Below are positions 22,874-35,114 of a DNA stretch of 64,000 bases, piece after piece. The position numbers were made by a program, and so were the translations under genes. The stretch is from NCBI GenBank assembly GCA_947247005.1, contig OX365944.1, forward strand, positions 6,646,501 through 6,710,500. Direction: 5' to 3'. Source of the DNA: Spisula solida (lineage: Eukaryota > Mollusca > Bivalvia > Venerida > Mactridae). How positions within the stretch are numbered: the first letter of the stretch is position 1; the number at the start of each line of letters is the position of its first letter. The notes beneath the pieces were generated by a model. That model was not told the DNA's origin. It did not search any database and saw nothing but the letters and a program-made list of their open reading frames with translations.

Positions 22874-23127
22874 TTTGCTTTATGTAAACATACATGTATG
22901 AATGTCCAATTACATGAACAGCAAAACTAAAGGATCGGTAGGATTTGATTAAGTTTTAGTTTTGGTGAAGCCAGGGCTGTGTATAAGTTGTTGCTGAGAT
23001 TTGTTATGAGTCCTGTCGTGATAATTGTGCCACATTGAGGAAGCTAATTAATATGTTTATGTTTCATTAAATGCAGTTACAGAAAGAACCCAATGTTTGC
23101 AACTGTTTCCTTGAGACAAACCAAAAC

Positions 23128-23275
23128 CAACGACAGATCGGCACCGAAACTTTGATCCAGGAACAGATCGGCACCAAAACTCTGATTGGAACAGATAGGC
23201 ATCAAAGCTTTGATTGGAACAGATCGGCACCAAAGCTTTGATTGGAACAGATTGGCACCAAAACTTTGAATAAAC
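23128..23275. repeat. 28-bp tandem repeat, about five copies
   Basis: Unit ggaacagatcggcaccaaag plus ctttgatt, with variants. The 96-codon minus-strand open frame over it is produced by the repeat. Confidence 0.85.
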
Positions 23276-23627
23276 AGTCGTCATTAATTTTGTGAATTGG
23301 CAAAATTTCAAATTTGCTCCCATAGTTTTAATATTACATGTACACATTTATAAAGTTATTTTTCTTTATTTTTATCATTTTTGTATTAGAAAAAACATGT
23401 GAACGTCACCAAAGCCATGAATGTAGCCAATTACTGGCTTTACTGTTTTATAAATGTAAAGGTTGCATAATGATGATCTTAAAAACTAGGAAAAACTACA
23501 AATATGGTCTAGTTGATTATAATGAAATGATATGGACCTGAAACCGCATGTGTGCGATTATTAGCCATTGGTGGACTATAGACTTACCAGTCCATGTGTT
23601 CAGCAGCCAGTCTCACAATACTGTAAA

Positions 23628-23945
23628 ATCATTAATACCCATGGGGGATTTAATTTCATGGATTTCGTGGATGACCTCAACCACAAAATTAAATCCCCAA
23701 TGAATAATTATACCAATAAATATGTCAAGTTTACAGTGGCTGTCATACTTGCCTGTAAGTTCAGTATGGTATAAGACTGGGTTTTTTGGGAAGTTACTTG
23801 CACGAATCAACATGTAATAAGCTACTATGATATCTGTTCGATTTTTGAATGATTTTTGGTAATTTGTGTGTATTTTGACCTTGCCAATGTTGATGAAATC
23901 CAAAATCCTTGAAATTACATTCCCTCGAAATGCCACAAAATTTTA
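23628..23945. mobile_element. Dispersed repeat with a palindromic end
   Basis: Inverted words gggggatttaatttcatgga and ccacaaaattaaatccccaa bracket 23643-23699. The stretch continues to 'tccctcgaaatgccacaaaa' at 23920-23939. It reads like a decayed MITE. Confidence 0.45.
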
Positions 23946-23948
23946 AGA

Positions 23949-24140
23949 ACCATACACTTTTGAAATCTGCACCACAAGGCTCTTCTTATGAACCAATTTT
24001 TATGAAATCGGAACAGGTCATGTTGACCAAACATAATTAGAAAAAGCTATTTTCCATAAGTAAAGAGTAATTTTCAAACACTTTTTTCTTGTTTTCTCAA
24101 TATAGCATTTTTGTATTTTCAACCTTATTCTAAGCCATCG
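23949..24140. mobile_element. MITE family M2, copy 3, left end missing
   Basis: Shares 'tttgaaatctgcaccacaag', 'ccataagtaaagagtaattt' and the right end ttattctaagccatcg, but the left terminal repeat is absent; it is truncated or replaced by the adjoining repeat. Confidence 0.75.
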
Positions 24141-24729
24141 ATTTATAGTGTTTGTGATTTGTGGTATTTACATGTATGAAAGTGACTGATTTTATTCAGT
24201 TGTTATTACAATTCCTGACAATGTACTTATTTTGTGTATAGTCTAACTTGATTATTTAAATATTTAACATTTTATTGTAATAATTCCAAGCCAGTTTATC
24301 ACATCCTTGCAAAAAAATGCTATTTTTATGATGGTTTTTATCATGTTCTGCTCTGATAAAAATCATAAAATTGTATTCTTAGAAATAGTTAGGCCATTGT
24401 CATGAATTAAAAGAATTAATAATTCATTGGAAAAATAATGAGAATGGTGCAATTAACTTACTGCATTAAGACCACCTACTGTCATTGTATAAAAATGTGC
24501 TGATAAAATGAGAATATTTTGTAATAATTTATGATCAAATACCTGTTTGCAATTTACAATGTAAATAAAATATTATATTAATAACTTCCCTTTTTTTGAT
24601 AACTTCAGAGATTTATTATCACTCTTACAGTATTCACAAGTTATGAACACTCACAGTTTTATTTTACTGTTGTATTTTACTACTGATTACAGGTAGTTGG
24701 GTATACCATGGACTGTGTGCACCATTTTG

Positions 24730-25005
24730 TATGTCAATTGTTTGTAAAACCTGTTTTCGTTGGTTGATTGTTTGTAAAACCTGTTTTCATTGGTAGGTTG
24801 AGTGTAAAACATGTTTCATTGGTAGATTGAGTGTAAAACATGTTTTCATTGGTTGATTGTTTGTAAAACATGTTTTAATGGTCAATTGTTTTTAAATCAA
24901 CCAATGAAAAATTGGTTGATTGTAAAACCTTTTCTTATTGGTCAATTGTTGCAAAACGTGTTTTCATTGGTTGGTTGTTTGTAAAAAATGTTTTCATTAG
25001 CTGCT
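24730..25005. repeat. Degenerate about 32-bp tandem repeat
   Basis: Variants of 'ttgtttgtaaaacatgtttt' plus 'cattggttgat' recur about eight times with substitutions and indels. Confidence 0.8.
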
Positions 25006-25840
25006 CCTCTTACAACCTTCTCAGACTTACTATTCTTCATTTCCAGTCTTTTTTTGTGTGTAAATTGGAAACGGGGAACAAATAAAATGTATTACTCGGA
25101 TACATCTTTTAGTGACATGTCATTAGAGTGTTTAGCCAATTGCTGAATTGATCTCTTTTTTCTGAAAACAGACTCTATTGAACAATGAATTTTTGTCTCC
25201 GGTGTTCAGTTCTGTAGTGATAGTTTTATTCAATTGACAGTTATAGAGAACAAATGGGCTAGGTTAAATTAGCTTCATTTACAATTCACCTTTGGTATTT
25301 TTAATACATTATTCTTTATTTTATGTTGAGATTTTGTAGGTGATCTCACTGTGAAATCAGAACACTGATTACTGTATGTTTATTATATCATAGGATAACT
25401 GATATAAAAGGCCAAATATAAAATGTGTGTGGTTCAGATGGCAGGATCTGAACAGATAATGTTAAATAGGGGTTTGTATTGACTTGTCCTTGTTTTCAGT
25501 TTTAGTTTTGAATTATAATACTCTCCACTTATCGTTCTTTCTTTGTTTAGTCTAGTAGGAAAACAATTTTTGTTTCTCAGAATTCATGTATATCTTGTGT
25601 TTGCATAAATAAGTGAAAATCAGTCAGGTTACCTTAACCACACATATTGATTTGATCGGCCTAATTTCATTTAACTCATTGTGAACAATGAACAATTTAT
25701 GGTACTACTATCTGAGGTACATTTGCATATACATACCGCTACATTCTTCATTTTTAAGATTTTGTTTATTTATTTTACCAAAGACAGTTTCAAGGATTTT
25801 TAAATCATAATTCTTATCTTGGTTGACTTTTGCTGATAAG

Positions 25841-26089
25841 TAGAGATGGGACCGAATATACGAATATTCGGAAACCGGTTGAATATTCGAATCTGAAGTT
25901 TATATTCAAATTTTATTATCCAACAAGTTGGTTTTATCAAGAATGAGGAAATAAAAAATTATTTCAGTTAGGGAAATTATGGAAGAGGACAAATAGATAA
26001 GATTTGTAACAATTATCGAATATTCAAATATATTTGAGTAGGCATTTTGAATATTTGAATACTGATTTTGGTATTAGTTCCCATCTCTA
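25841..26089. mobile_element. hAT-like MITE (249 bp)
   Basis: Ends tagagatggga and tcccatctcta are inverted. The interior is rich in gaatattcgaat-type palindromes. Ends of the TAGAGATGGG form are typical of hAT MITEs; no clear 8-bp target duplication is seen. Confidence 0.75.
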
Positions 26090-26680
26090 CTATTAATATA
26101 ACTTCAATTGCCTTTATAATACAAGTGTGTGTTAGGTACACCATGCCCTGAACAGTCGGCTTTTTACAGAGCCCTTAATGTGACATATACTGACTCTTTT
26201 TGAAAGTGATATTTATTTTTTCTTGTTAAATGTTCATACATGTATATCATCAAAATAAAAATACACGATTATATTTATATTTTCTATGAAAAAAATGGTT
26301 GTTATTTTCAAAACTTGTTTCAGACATTTAATAGTGATTATAATACTATTATACTACATGCATTCAGTTAGTAATACAAGCATTAAGTATTTACATTGTC
26401 TGCCCTGTTAGTGAGTTTTACTTTTTATTGAAATAGATGTTTTCTTGGTTAAAGGGAGGTAAATGATTGGTATAAGGAGAATTTCTGAGTATTGGTTGTT
26501 TCCCTTATATTCCTAACAAATTCCAAACTGTGATATTTTAAACATATTATTGGTAATTTATTAGTTCATGAGATCAAATTTTAACCATGTTGATGTATGA
26601 ATTATGACTTGTTAATGAGATCCTTATTGCAGTTTTTTTTCTGTTTTGTTTTCATATGTCTGTGATGGTTCTTTATTTAA

Positions 26681-26853
26681 GAAATAACGAATATGTGACC
26701 ATATTTTATTGCGTAATAAAATATAGGCACGAGTGTTGATGCGTAGTAATTAAATCACGAGTGCGTAGCACGAGTGATTTAATGATCGCATCAAAACGAG
26801 TGCCTATATTTTATTACGCAATAAAATATGGCCACATAATTATTCGTTATTTC
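26681..26853. mobile_element. Foldback element, family FB1 copy 2
   Basis: Long palindrome: left arm gaaataacgaatatgtgacc..., right arm ...ttattcgttatttc, with a second inner palindrome attaaatcac / gtgatttaat around gtgcgtagcacgag. The core is shared with 10893-11045. Confidence 0.85.
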
Positions 26854-27660
26854 GATTCTAACATCGCATAAATTTCGTATTTTACAGCAACAAAATGCGA
26901 CCTAATTTTTTACCTCTGCACCGTTAAATCTTACGCGCTGTTCAAATTAACGCCCCATATTTTGACTCTCGATTTATCGATTTTAATACGTTGTTGTTCA
27001 ATATTTTCCATGCCGTTACATAATCGACATCTAAACAAATACACATCAAGTGAGATGAGAGAAGAAATACTTGTTTAGTATCATTTACGGTAAATTCAGG
27101 CGATTGTGTGTTTTGTTCTTTGGTTGTCAATGACTCTAACTGCTCTACTTCCTGTTCGAACTAAAAGGACATGTATATCGATTTTAAAGCTATAAATAAC
27201 GGATTGGTGTTGATCTGACATCCACGCATGTGTCTGATAAATAAAACAGGCACAAGGAATACTTCTAAACATATATTATGAGAAACCAAGGCGTGATGTG
27301 CGAAATATTTGCATTCAAACAGAATGCGCTATTTTCCATTCGACAAGTGACGTTGAAAAGCGGCGCTCATGTAAAAAGCTTTCCCGTAAAAACTCCACTG
27401 TTTAAAAAATATCGATTATTATTCAAACATGTAATTTTTGTTGGATCTATTTGCATCATTTTGTTTCTAGTATTTGTCTACATTGAATTGTAGTATTTAT
27501 AACCTAACTATAGCCACGAAATTTATGCAAAATTCCCGTTCTGTCAATAGTACTTGTGAACGATGGGTAAATGGGAACAGCCATATTTTATCGCGGTAAT
27601 AAAATATGGTAAGCTCAACATACGCAAAGAAGGCAAATCTCACGTGCTATGTTAGAATTG
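26854..27660. mobile_element. Probable larger inverted-repeat element next to FB1
   Basis: 'gattctaacat' plus 'cgcataaatttcg' at the left are mirrored by 'cgaaatttatgc' (about 27519) and 'atgttagaatt' (about 27649). A second hairpin ccatattttatcgcggtaat lies at about 27582. Interior open frames (62 and 71 codons) have no recognisable motif. Confidence 0.45.
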
Positions 27661-27744
27661 TATTTAACTTATCTGCCAGATTTGTTATTATATGATTAAA
27701 TATTTGCTACTGACGACAGGTGGGCATTTAAGTAAATCAGACAG

Positions 27745-27992
27745 GATCTCCCAAAGCATCTCAATCTGAGATTAATCTCATCTCATATATTGTCATGTGC
27801 CGTTTAAAGGCCCTTTCATTTCCATAGGAGGCGGAAGTCAAAATTTGGCTTCACAAAACAAAAACTATATTCTGATTATATTACAGTACAATTTCAAGAG
27901 CTTGAATTTCAGACTTATCTAATTTTCAGACTCTGATTTGAGCAAAATCTCAGTTTGAGCCGAGATTTCTAATTGAGATGCTTTGGGAGATC
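27745..27992. mobile_element. MITE family M5 (248 bp)
   Basis: Terminal inverted repeats gatctcccaaagcatctcaa and its complement ending gagatgctttgggagatc. AT-rich, non-coding interior. Confidence 0.85.
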
Positions 27993-28292
27993 GGAGCCAG
28001 GTTAGATCTTGTAAGCCTTTTATGCAGAGCAGGTGATATAAGTTGACCCTCCCACAGCACATGAACTGGTTATTGTTTCTACCTGTTTGTTCCTGGAGAA
28101 CTCATTTACCGTAGTCTATCGCACCAATGTATGATCGATGGGTAAATGCACACTTTACTTCTACAATCCCTTTATTCAGGTCTGTCACTTGTATACAAAC
28201 TATGTAATATCAAAACAGCACAGTACGAGAAATTGCTATGTTTATATACAAAATGTTTTGTAAACAGGTGACTGACCTGATTAAACGAGTTA

Positions 28293-28502
28293 TATAGTCC
28301 AGTCAGGATAAAAAGCTAGTGACACAGCGGTCTAGTCCACTATGGTGTAAAACCAATTTTAAAGGTTTATACTGTACAAACAACTATAACTTCAATGCTA
28401 AACTAACATACTAAACTTTGCTCTACCTGTTTAGACAATGGTTGTGATTTTGCGTACACATAAACTGCAACGTCACTGTCACAGTATCCTAACTGGACTA
28501 TA
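28293..28502. mobile_element. MITE family M6 (210 bp)
   Basis: Ends tatagtccagtcaggata and tatcctaactggactata are inverted with one mismatch. 'gtgacac' and 'ctgtcac' sub-terminal words extend the symmetry. Confidence 0.82.
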
Positions 28503-30015
28503 CAATCATGAACACATTGATTTTGTACATACAGTTATCATGAGTTATATGTATAAAGATCTTATTGTTGATTCATTTGAGTAATGTATGTGCTACTTTA
28601 TGTAGTATATGATTGTTATTATCAAATTGTATTAAAGTACAGGTTTTTCTACATCATGCACTTATTGATTGTACAGGTATGTGTAATGTATGGTTATCTA
28701 CTGAGATTGTTGATTTTCAATTATCATCCATTATTTTATAATATGCCCCTTCTAACCCCTGTCCACCTAAGGATAATAAGAGTATTTATCCTACATCTGT
28801 CTTCTGTGTGTCTTTGCAAAACCTTGGTGGCAATTTATGTTCCTTCACCGTTTTGTATAATTAAGAAACATAATAAATATTTGGGTTCCGTTTCAACTGA
28901 GAATTATTGCCCATATCATAAAAGAAATGTAAAGAGTATAAGTTTGGTATAGAGATGTTGTATTAAACTGACAATGGGGATATTCAGACAGAAACCACAA
29001 AAAATTATTTAATTTTAAAAATACATGTAGTAAAACAAAAATACATGTAGTAAAACAATTATTCACCTCATATTGAGTGTGTTTCTTAGATATATGTAAA
29101 ATGTGCATTATAAGCTGTCTATACTTAACTTGTATTTTTTTTATTCTATAATGTTTATTTAGATTTAGGGTCACACATAATTCTGTGTCATCTCTGTTAA
29201 GGCTACAACGAATAAATTCCTGGAGTATCATCCTCTCTTACCACATATTTTCCATGTATGCAGTGCCAACCTGCCTTATCTTCTTTAAAGAATAGAAAGG
29301 GTAAAAGATTTCTTTAGTAGAAGAAAGGAAATCTCTCAGAATCAAAATTAGATAGAAGAATATATGAACATTTGGTGTTAAAATAAAACCTCTTCCCTGT
29401 TTAAGAAAAAAATTGGCTGGTAATTTAGAAATGAACTTAATATGACCTGTATCTTTGCAAAGTTTTAGTCCAAAATTATGAACATGGCAAACTATAGCCC
29501 AAGTCCGTTTAATTCTAGATACCCCCTCGTATATATAGATGTTTTCAATGTTGACTGTTATGCACTACTTGTACATGTCATGTATACATAATTATCTATT
29601 GAACTTATTTTCTAACCATGAATGTGTTACAATATACAAATTCCATTTTATGTTTGAAATGACTGTTATAGAATTATATCCATATATAATTATACTGGTA
29701 TGTATTATTATGTTATATTATATTGTTAACCATATTGTTGTATTATTGAAAAATGCTTATTTGTCCAAATAAAAATTCTTGGTACATTTTATTGTTTCTT
29801 CTATTATCAACTTTATCATGTTTCAGCTTTTTTTCCATTTTAGAACAGAACAAATATCAGATCTACTTTCTAGATTGCCATGTCAATCAGATTGGTTCTC
29901 TTTCATGCTGATCCAATCTTTTTTTGCTTTTACATCCAGAGACAAAAAAACAACAATGAAAATATTTTCCAGGGTATATTTGAGGCGTTATTTTTGTTCA
30001 AAAACATGCTTATTT
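28503..30015. other. Convergent spacer, nothing recognised
   Basis: AT-rich. The 112- and 122-codon open frames here (28584-28952 plus, 28893-29231 minus) overlap each other, have no motif, and follow from low stop density. A 19-bp direct duplication (aaatacatgtagtaaaaca) is at about 29020-29056. Confidence 0.5.
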
Positions 30016-30123
30016 TTAAAATTAGTCCCTCCTGGTTTTAAACCTGAAACCTGAGGAACTATAGGTTTGCCCTCGGTCTGTCTGTCAATAAATCTGAATC
30101 CTGCCTTTCAAGCAAGGTTTATT

Positions 30124-30367
30124 AGTCCCCTACCGGTTTTTGACCGGAGGGGACTATAGGTTTGCCCTCAGTCCGTCCCTCAGTCCGTCCGTCAAAAAAT
30201 CTGGATCATTACATAACTCAAACAGTTTTCAAGCTAGGTTTATGAAACTTGGTATGTGGATAGGGGGCATGAAGGGGTAATGCACATCCAAAATTTTGAT
30301 TCCGACAAAAATTGTAGTTGCTATGGCAACAGAAACATTGAAAATGGCTTAAAACTGGTAGGGGACT
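30124..30367. mobile_element. MITE family M7 (agtcccctacc), copy 1, plus flanking fragments
   Basis: Ends agtcccctaccgg and actggtaggggact are inverted. The interior has 'cagtccgtccgtcaaaaaat', 'aagctaggtttatgaaactt' and 'gctatggcaacagaaacatt'. Partial copies flank it on both sides (about 30020-30120 and 30370-30770), the latter holding a short duplication 'ggcaacagaaacattgaaaa'. Confidence 0.8.
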
Positions 30368-30980
30368 TCTATATTGCCTGCAATTCTTAATGACTTGTAA
30401 AACTTGTTATGTGGGTAGGGTGCCAATAAGGAGGTTATGCACGTCTACAAAAATTGTGATTCTGACAGTAATTGTGGTTGCTATCATGGATACAGAAATA
30501 GTGAAAATACTTCAAAATCTGGATCCTGTCATACCTTTAACAGTTTCCAAGCTAGGTTTATGGAACTTTATATGTGTATAGGTGCAAATAAGGAGGTTTG
30601 CTCATCTAAATTTATTTTAATTCGGACAAAAAAATGAGGTGGCCATGGCAACAGAAACATTGAAAATAATTTAAAGGGCATGGCAACAGAAACATTGAAA
30701 ATAATTAAAAGGGCCATGGCTTCCAACCGGTAGAGGACTTCTGTATTGCTTACCATTCTTAATGACTTGTTTTGGTTATTCCTCAAAATTCTCTCTAGAT
30801 CTACATGACTACGGGCCTGTCCGGTCAAAATATAAAACTAAACTTTTTTGTTAGGTGCATGTTGCGAATGATTTCTGTACATTCATATATTGGTTTCTAT
30901 CGAGTGTCTTATAACAAAGATCACATGCAGTTGGGGTACAGGTCTGCTTATTTTGATAGAAAATTTACTCTTTTTAACAC

Positions 30981-31662
30981 TGGACCAACATCTACTGTAT
31001 ACTTGTCTTACTGGACCAACATCTACTGTATACCTGTCTTACTGGACCAACATCTACTGTATACCTGTCTTACTGGACCAACATCTACTGTATACCTGTC
31101 TTACTGGATCAACATCTACTGTATACCTGTCTTACTGGACCAACATCTACTGTATACTTGTCTTACTGGACCAACATCTACTGTATACCTGTCTTACTGG
31201 ACCAACATCTACTGTATACTTGTCTTACTGGACCAACATCTACTGTATACCTGTCTTACTGGACCAACATCTACTGTATACCTGTCTTACTGGACCAACA
31301 TCTACTGTATACTTGTCTTACTGGACCAACATCTACTGTATACCTGTCTTACTGGACCAACATCTACTGTATACCTGTCTTACTGGACCAACATCTACTG
31401 TATACTTGTCTTACTGGACCAACATCTACTGTATACTTGTCTTACTGGACCAACATCTACTGTATACTTGTCTTACTGGACCAACATCTACTGTATACCT
31501 GTCTTACTGGACCAACATCTACTGTATACCTGTCTTACTGGACCAACATCTACTGCATACTTGTCTTACTGGACCAACATCTACTGTATACTTGTCTTAC
31601 TGGACCAACATCTACTGTATACTTGTCTTACTGGACCAACATCTACTGTATACTTGTCTTAT
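30981..31662. repeat. 31-bp minisatellite, about 22 copies
   Basis: Unit ctggaccaacatctactgta plus tac(c/t)tgtctta, almost perfectly conserved. Because 31 mod 3 is 1, each frame cycles through the same 31 residues, and no stop codon occurs in any plus frame of the unit; hence three overlapping open frames of 168-288 codons. It is not a protein gene. Confidence 0.97.
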
Positions 31663-32099
31663 AACCATTAGAGAGACAGAGTTATTATCCATACACATTG
31701 CCCCTATCCTTTTTGTCTACTTCCCTTTCAAATTTCATTTTTCTTGAAGCAGAAGCTATTGCGAGCAAGTGAATATGAAAAAAAAAGATATTTATAGCTT
31801 TTCACCTAGAACAAAAGACAAATTTCCTATGCTTCCCCTTAAATCTGCTCTTGTGAAGGGTTATGATCTAGACCAAATATATTTTGAAATACAACAAAGG
31901 GAAATAACTTTGCAAAAAGAGGGTAAATGTACGCTCATGCCTTTGCCGTAGTAAAAACATGCCAATGTCTGATATTCTAGCAATATAATTGGATTTTAAA
32001 AGTGCTTCAGTGCTTTGCATGCTAAATTACAAAAACATATACTCCTGTTACTACATCATATTTGATTGGATACTGCTCCATCTTTCTAATTCATTTCTA

Positions 32100-32765
32100 A
32101 ATGTTAAGCGGCCACCACAGACTTCTAACGGTAACCGTTGAAAGGGAAATACGTATTTCAGCGTAATCAACTTCTAAAGGTCAAGGGGAAGTAAATCGAC
32201 AACTCTATATATTCCTATCATTAATTTCTAAAGCTAAGGGGGAAATAACTATTTGTCATTAATTCCAATGGTCAAAGACAGGCAAACAACTTTATCTTTG
32301 TCTAATAGTCAGTGTGAATTAAATCTGTCGCTAACATGCAATTCTCATGGTCAGAAGGCAATAACCCCATGTTTATCATTACCAAGTTATTTCTACAGGT
32401 AAAGGGGAAATAACTCTTCATTCGTAATATATTTCTAAAGATCAAGGGGAATTAACTTGATCACCATATTGAACACAAATTCTAATGGTCGAAGTCATCG
32501 TTAGTTTCTAAAGGACAAAAGGAAACAACTCTTTGTCATCATTGATTTCTGAATGTCAAGAGAAATAACTCTAATTTTCGTCATTATTTTCCAGTGATCA
32601 AGGGAGAATTCTATTTGTCATTCCTTTCTACATGTAATGGTCAAAGGGAAATTACACTGGATTCCATCATGGATTTCTAATGGTCAATATAAAATTCAAT
32701 CGGTCATTACAAATTAAATACGAAAATATTGTTATTTCCCTTTGACCAGAATTACCTGTTAGCGA
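32100..32765. repeat. Highly diverged array around 'gtcaaggggaaataactc'
   Basis: About a dozen irregular copies of tttctaaaggtcaaggggaa plus ataactctttgtcatcat, spaced roughly 45-65 bp, each differing at many positions. It is an old minisatellite decayed in place. Confidence 0.7.
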
Positions 32766-32844
32766 TGTTCTTCTCCCTTGTCGTTTAGAAATTTCTAAAT
32801 TAGCTCTATATTACGAAATTTTAAGTTGTGCTAAAAGATAAGAA

Positions 32845-33010
32845 CTAATCGGACATCGAAGGCAGGGCTCAACAGAAACAACAAAACACGAAAGGTACAA
32901 AAAGAAGTGTTAGCCAACTAATTGATAGCTCGGCATGAAAGTGGCCCCTTAGAAAATGACGAATGATGAGAGTTGATGACTTTGAATTGATTATTTGAGT
33001 TAAAAAATAT
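32845..33010 (+). mobile_element. Dispersed repeat family D4 copy
   Basis: 'atcggacatcgaaggcaggg' and 'attgatagctcggcatgaaa' match the copy at 60955-61085 ('ctcggacaggggaggcagca', 'attgatagctctgcacgaca'). Confidence 0.65.
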
Positions 33011-33051
33011 TACTGTAAAAGCCTGATATTTGGAGCTTAAGATCAGATATT

Positions 33052-33647
33052 CTTTCCGCTACCATAGCGTACTAATGCAGACTCGCCGGGATGGCCATTT
33101 CGGCCTTCCGTAGTTTTCGACCTAAATGCCCAAATTCGGGAATTTTGTTGTCATGGGTACACAGGCATACCAGACCAAAGGATATTACGGGCCCAGGGTC
33201 GTACACAGGTTTTTGGGCCCGCTGGACCCCTTTAAAGAGGGCTTTGATCGTAGATTTTTCCAAAACTGAAATTACTGGTCCTACCCGCCATTGCGGTACG
33301 ATTCTCTTTGGAATTGCAATAACAGTTAGCGCCAAAAAGTTTTTGTTTTTCTATAGAAGGAGTATAAGGCTAGACAAAGGGGTCAGGATCAATGCCTTAA
33401 AGGGGCCCAAAAGTAGGCCTGTCAAGCTAAAAAAAAAGTTTTACGCGCAAGGGTCACCGTCGTCATTTCCGGTGACCTTTAGTCGAACTGTTGACAATTT
33501 TTTCCCACTTTCAGTTTGGGGCAGGTGTGTAGCATCCGGATGTATCGAGTTTTTATCAGTGCTGCAAGTCAATAGTGTCTCAGGGACGGGGTATAGGGAC
33601 CATACGAATTTCTCATAGCCCCCCAAACAATCGTGGTAGCGGAAAGG
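33052..33647. mobile_element. GC-rich inverted-repeat element (596 bp)
   Basis: Ends ctttccgctaccat and atggtagcggaaag-like are inverted (33052-33065 and 33634-33647, one mismatch). The interior is clearly richer in G and C than the surroundings. A 175-codon frame at 33091-33618 (plus) and an 87-codon minus frame are both open, but no domain is recognisable; I treat it as a non-autonomous transposon. A D4 fragment follows at 33695-33790. Confidence 0.6.
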
Positions 33648-33798
33648 ATATAGCACCATTTGCTAGGAATTTAAGTTGAAATACGATACTAGGGGATCAG
33701 TAAGAGCGAAGCAGCACTCGGCAGAAACAACAGGGTACGGAATGCATATAAAGAGCGAGAAGGAAAAAACACAGATTACAAGACACGTACAAGAATGA

Positions 33799-34695
33799 AT
33801 GCTCCCTTCGAAGATGAGGGATATATCATTTACACAGCTATGTCAGTGTGTGTGCCAGTCGGTCAGTAGACCAAATGGTTTCCAATCAAAAACTCTCAGT
33901 GACGAATCACGTGAGGCCGGTCACTGGTATAAAGGGACGTTAACTTTACACATGACTATCTTTAATGAATTTTCTTTCCATTTCCTTAACGCATATAAGA
34001 CAATTTGCTTTACTGGTTCTGTCAATTTGAAATATTACGCAATACATTATACACTATTTTGATGAACGTGGTAGCTTTGGCCAAAATTTACGGCCATTTC
34101 TACTTTCTGTTTGCTTACGTGTAAACATTTGGCCGACGATTAGTTCAATTATTGAAGGTAATTGAACAGAACTGGAAAAAGAACGTAGTCTTTCGGGCAC
34201 ATACAATAATTTAGAAGACTTAAAAATAACTTCAAAGGTATTGACAAAAACGTAAAATGTCTGTCTAGATGGATTTCTGGATGAATGTCACAAAGTCTGT
34301 CTGCGCTAGGTCCCCTTAACCATTGGTCAGATTTTAATGAAACTTCATGAAAATCTGGTATCAAACCAAAGAATATTGCCCGAGTTATGTCCCTTTGTGT
34401 GAGGCATACCTTGTCGTGTCAAACTCTTCTCATACCCGTAGCCACGCAGAAATGCCTCGGCGAAACCTCGAGAAATGTCTTAAAAAGCACGTCCTTTCGA
34501 GAAAATACACGACAAATACATCCTTGAACAGATTTGCTTTAGTGCATTTTTGTCTCTGGAAACGGCCCTGCTTCTAGTTTGATTTTGAGGTCAGTAGGTC
34601 AAATTCATGTTGACATTTAAGTTTCAACATGCAGTATACATGATAATTAACCTGCCATTAGGTACACACGTGTTTTACAATCATCTCTTGTTTAA
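33799..34695 (+). mobile_element. Dispersed bivalve repeat, fragmented
   Basis: 'gctcccttcgaagatgaggg', 'gtcggtcagtagaccaaatg', and after an unrelated stretch 'ttggtcagattttaatgaaa', 'ttttacaatcatctcttgtt'. It appears split by unrelated sequence at about 33900-34250. Confidence 0.5.
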
Positions 34696-35114
34696 GTAAA
34701 GTTTTACATTCATACAAACATCGACTAGATAGTTAATATGGAAACATGTGTACATTGCTAGCCAAAGAAACTATTAGAACTTGTAAGCCAAAGGGAGACT
34801 ATAAATAATAGAGTACAGAAAATAGTTGCCAAAGAATAAATGGGAAACCATGCAAACAAGTTTTACAGTTTAGGAGTCAGGTTTTTTATTCGGATTGTCT
34901 TCGACTTAATTAAAACGGAAACACGGGAGACAATCTAAAATGAAAAGACGAAGCACATTGAAGACTGTGCTCCTTTTTTAAGTTCAGGAGTCAGATTTTA
35001 TTTGGATGGTTCTACACAGTAAAACCTCTACCAGTGCTCATATATTGGCATACTGATTCTATGTAAGGTACCTGGTATTTCTAACAATAATATAATTGCA
35101 GACATGATGTTATC

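Noticed and set aside
28584..29231. Overlapping 122- and 112-codon frames on both strands
   Set aside because: AT-rich composition, mutual overlap, and no recognisable motif or splice support.
30805..31747. Three overlapping plus-strand frames up to 288 codons
   Set aside because: All arise from the 31-bp minisatellite lacking stops in every register; not coding.
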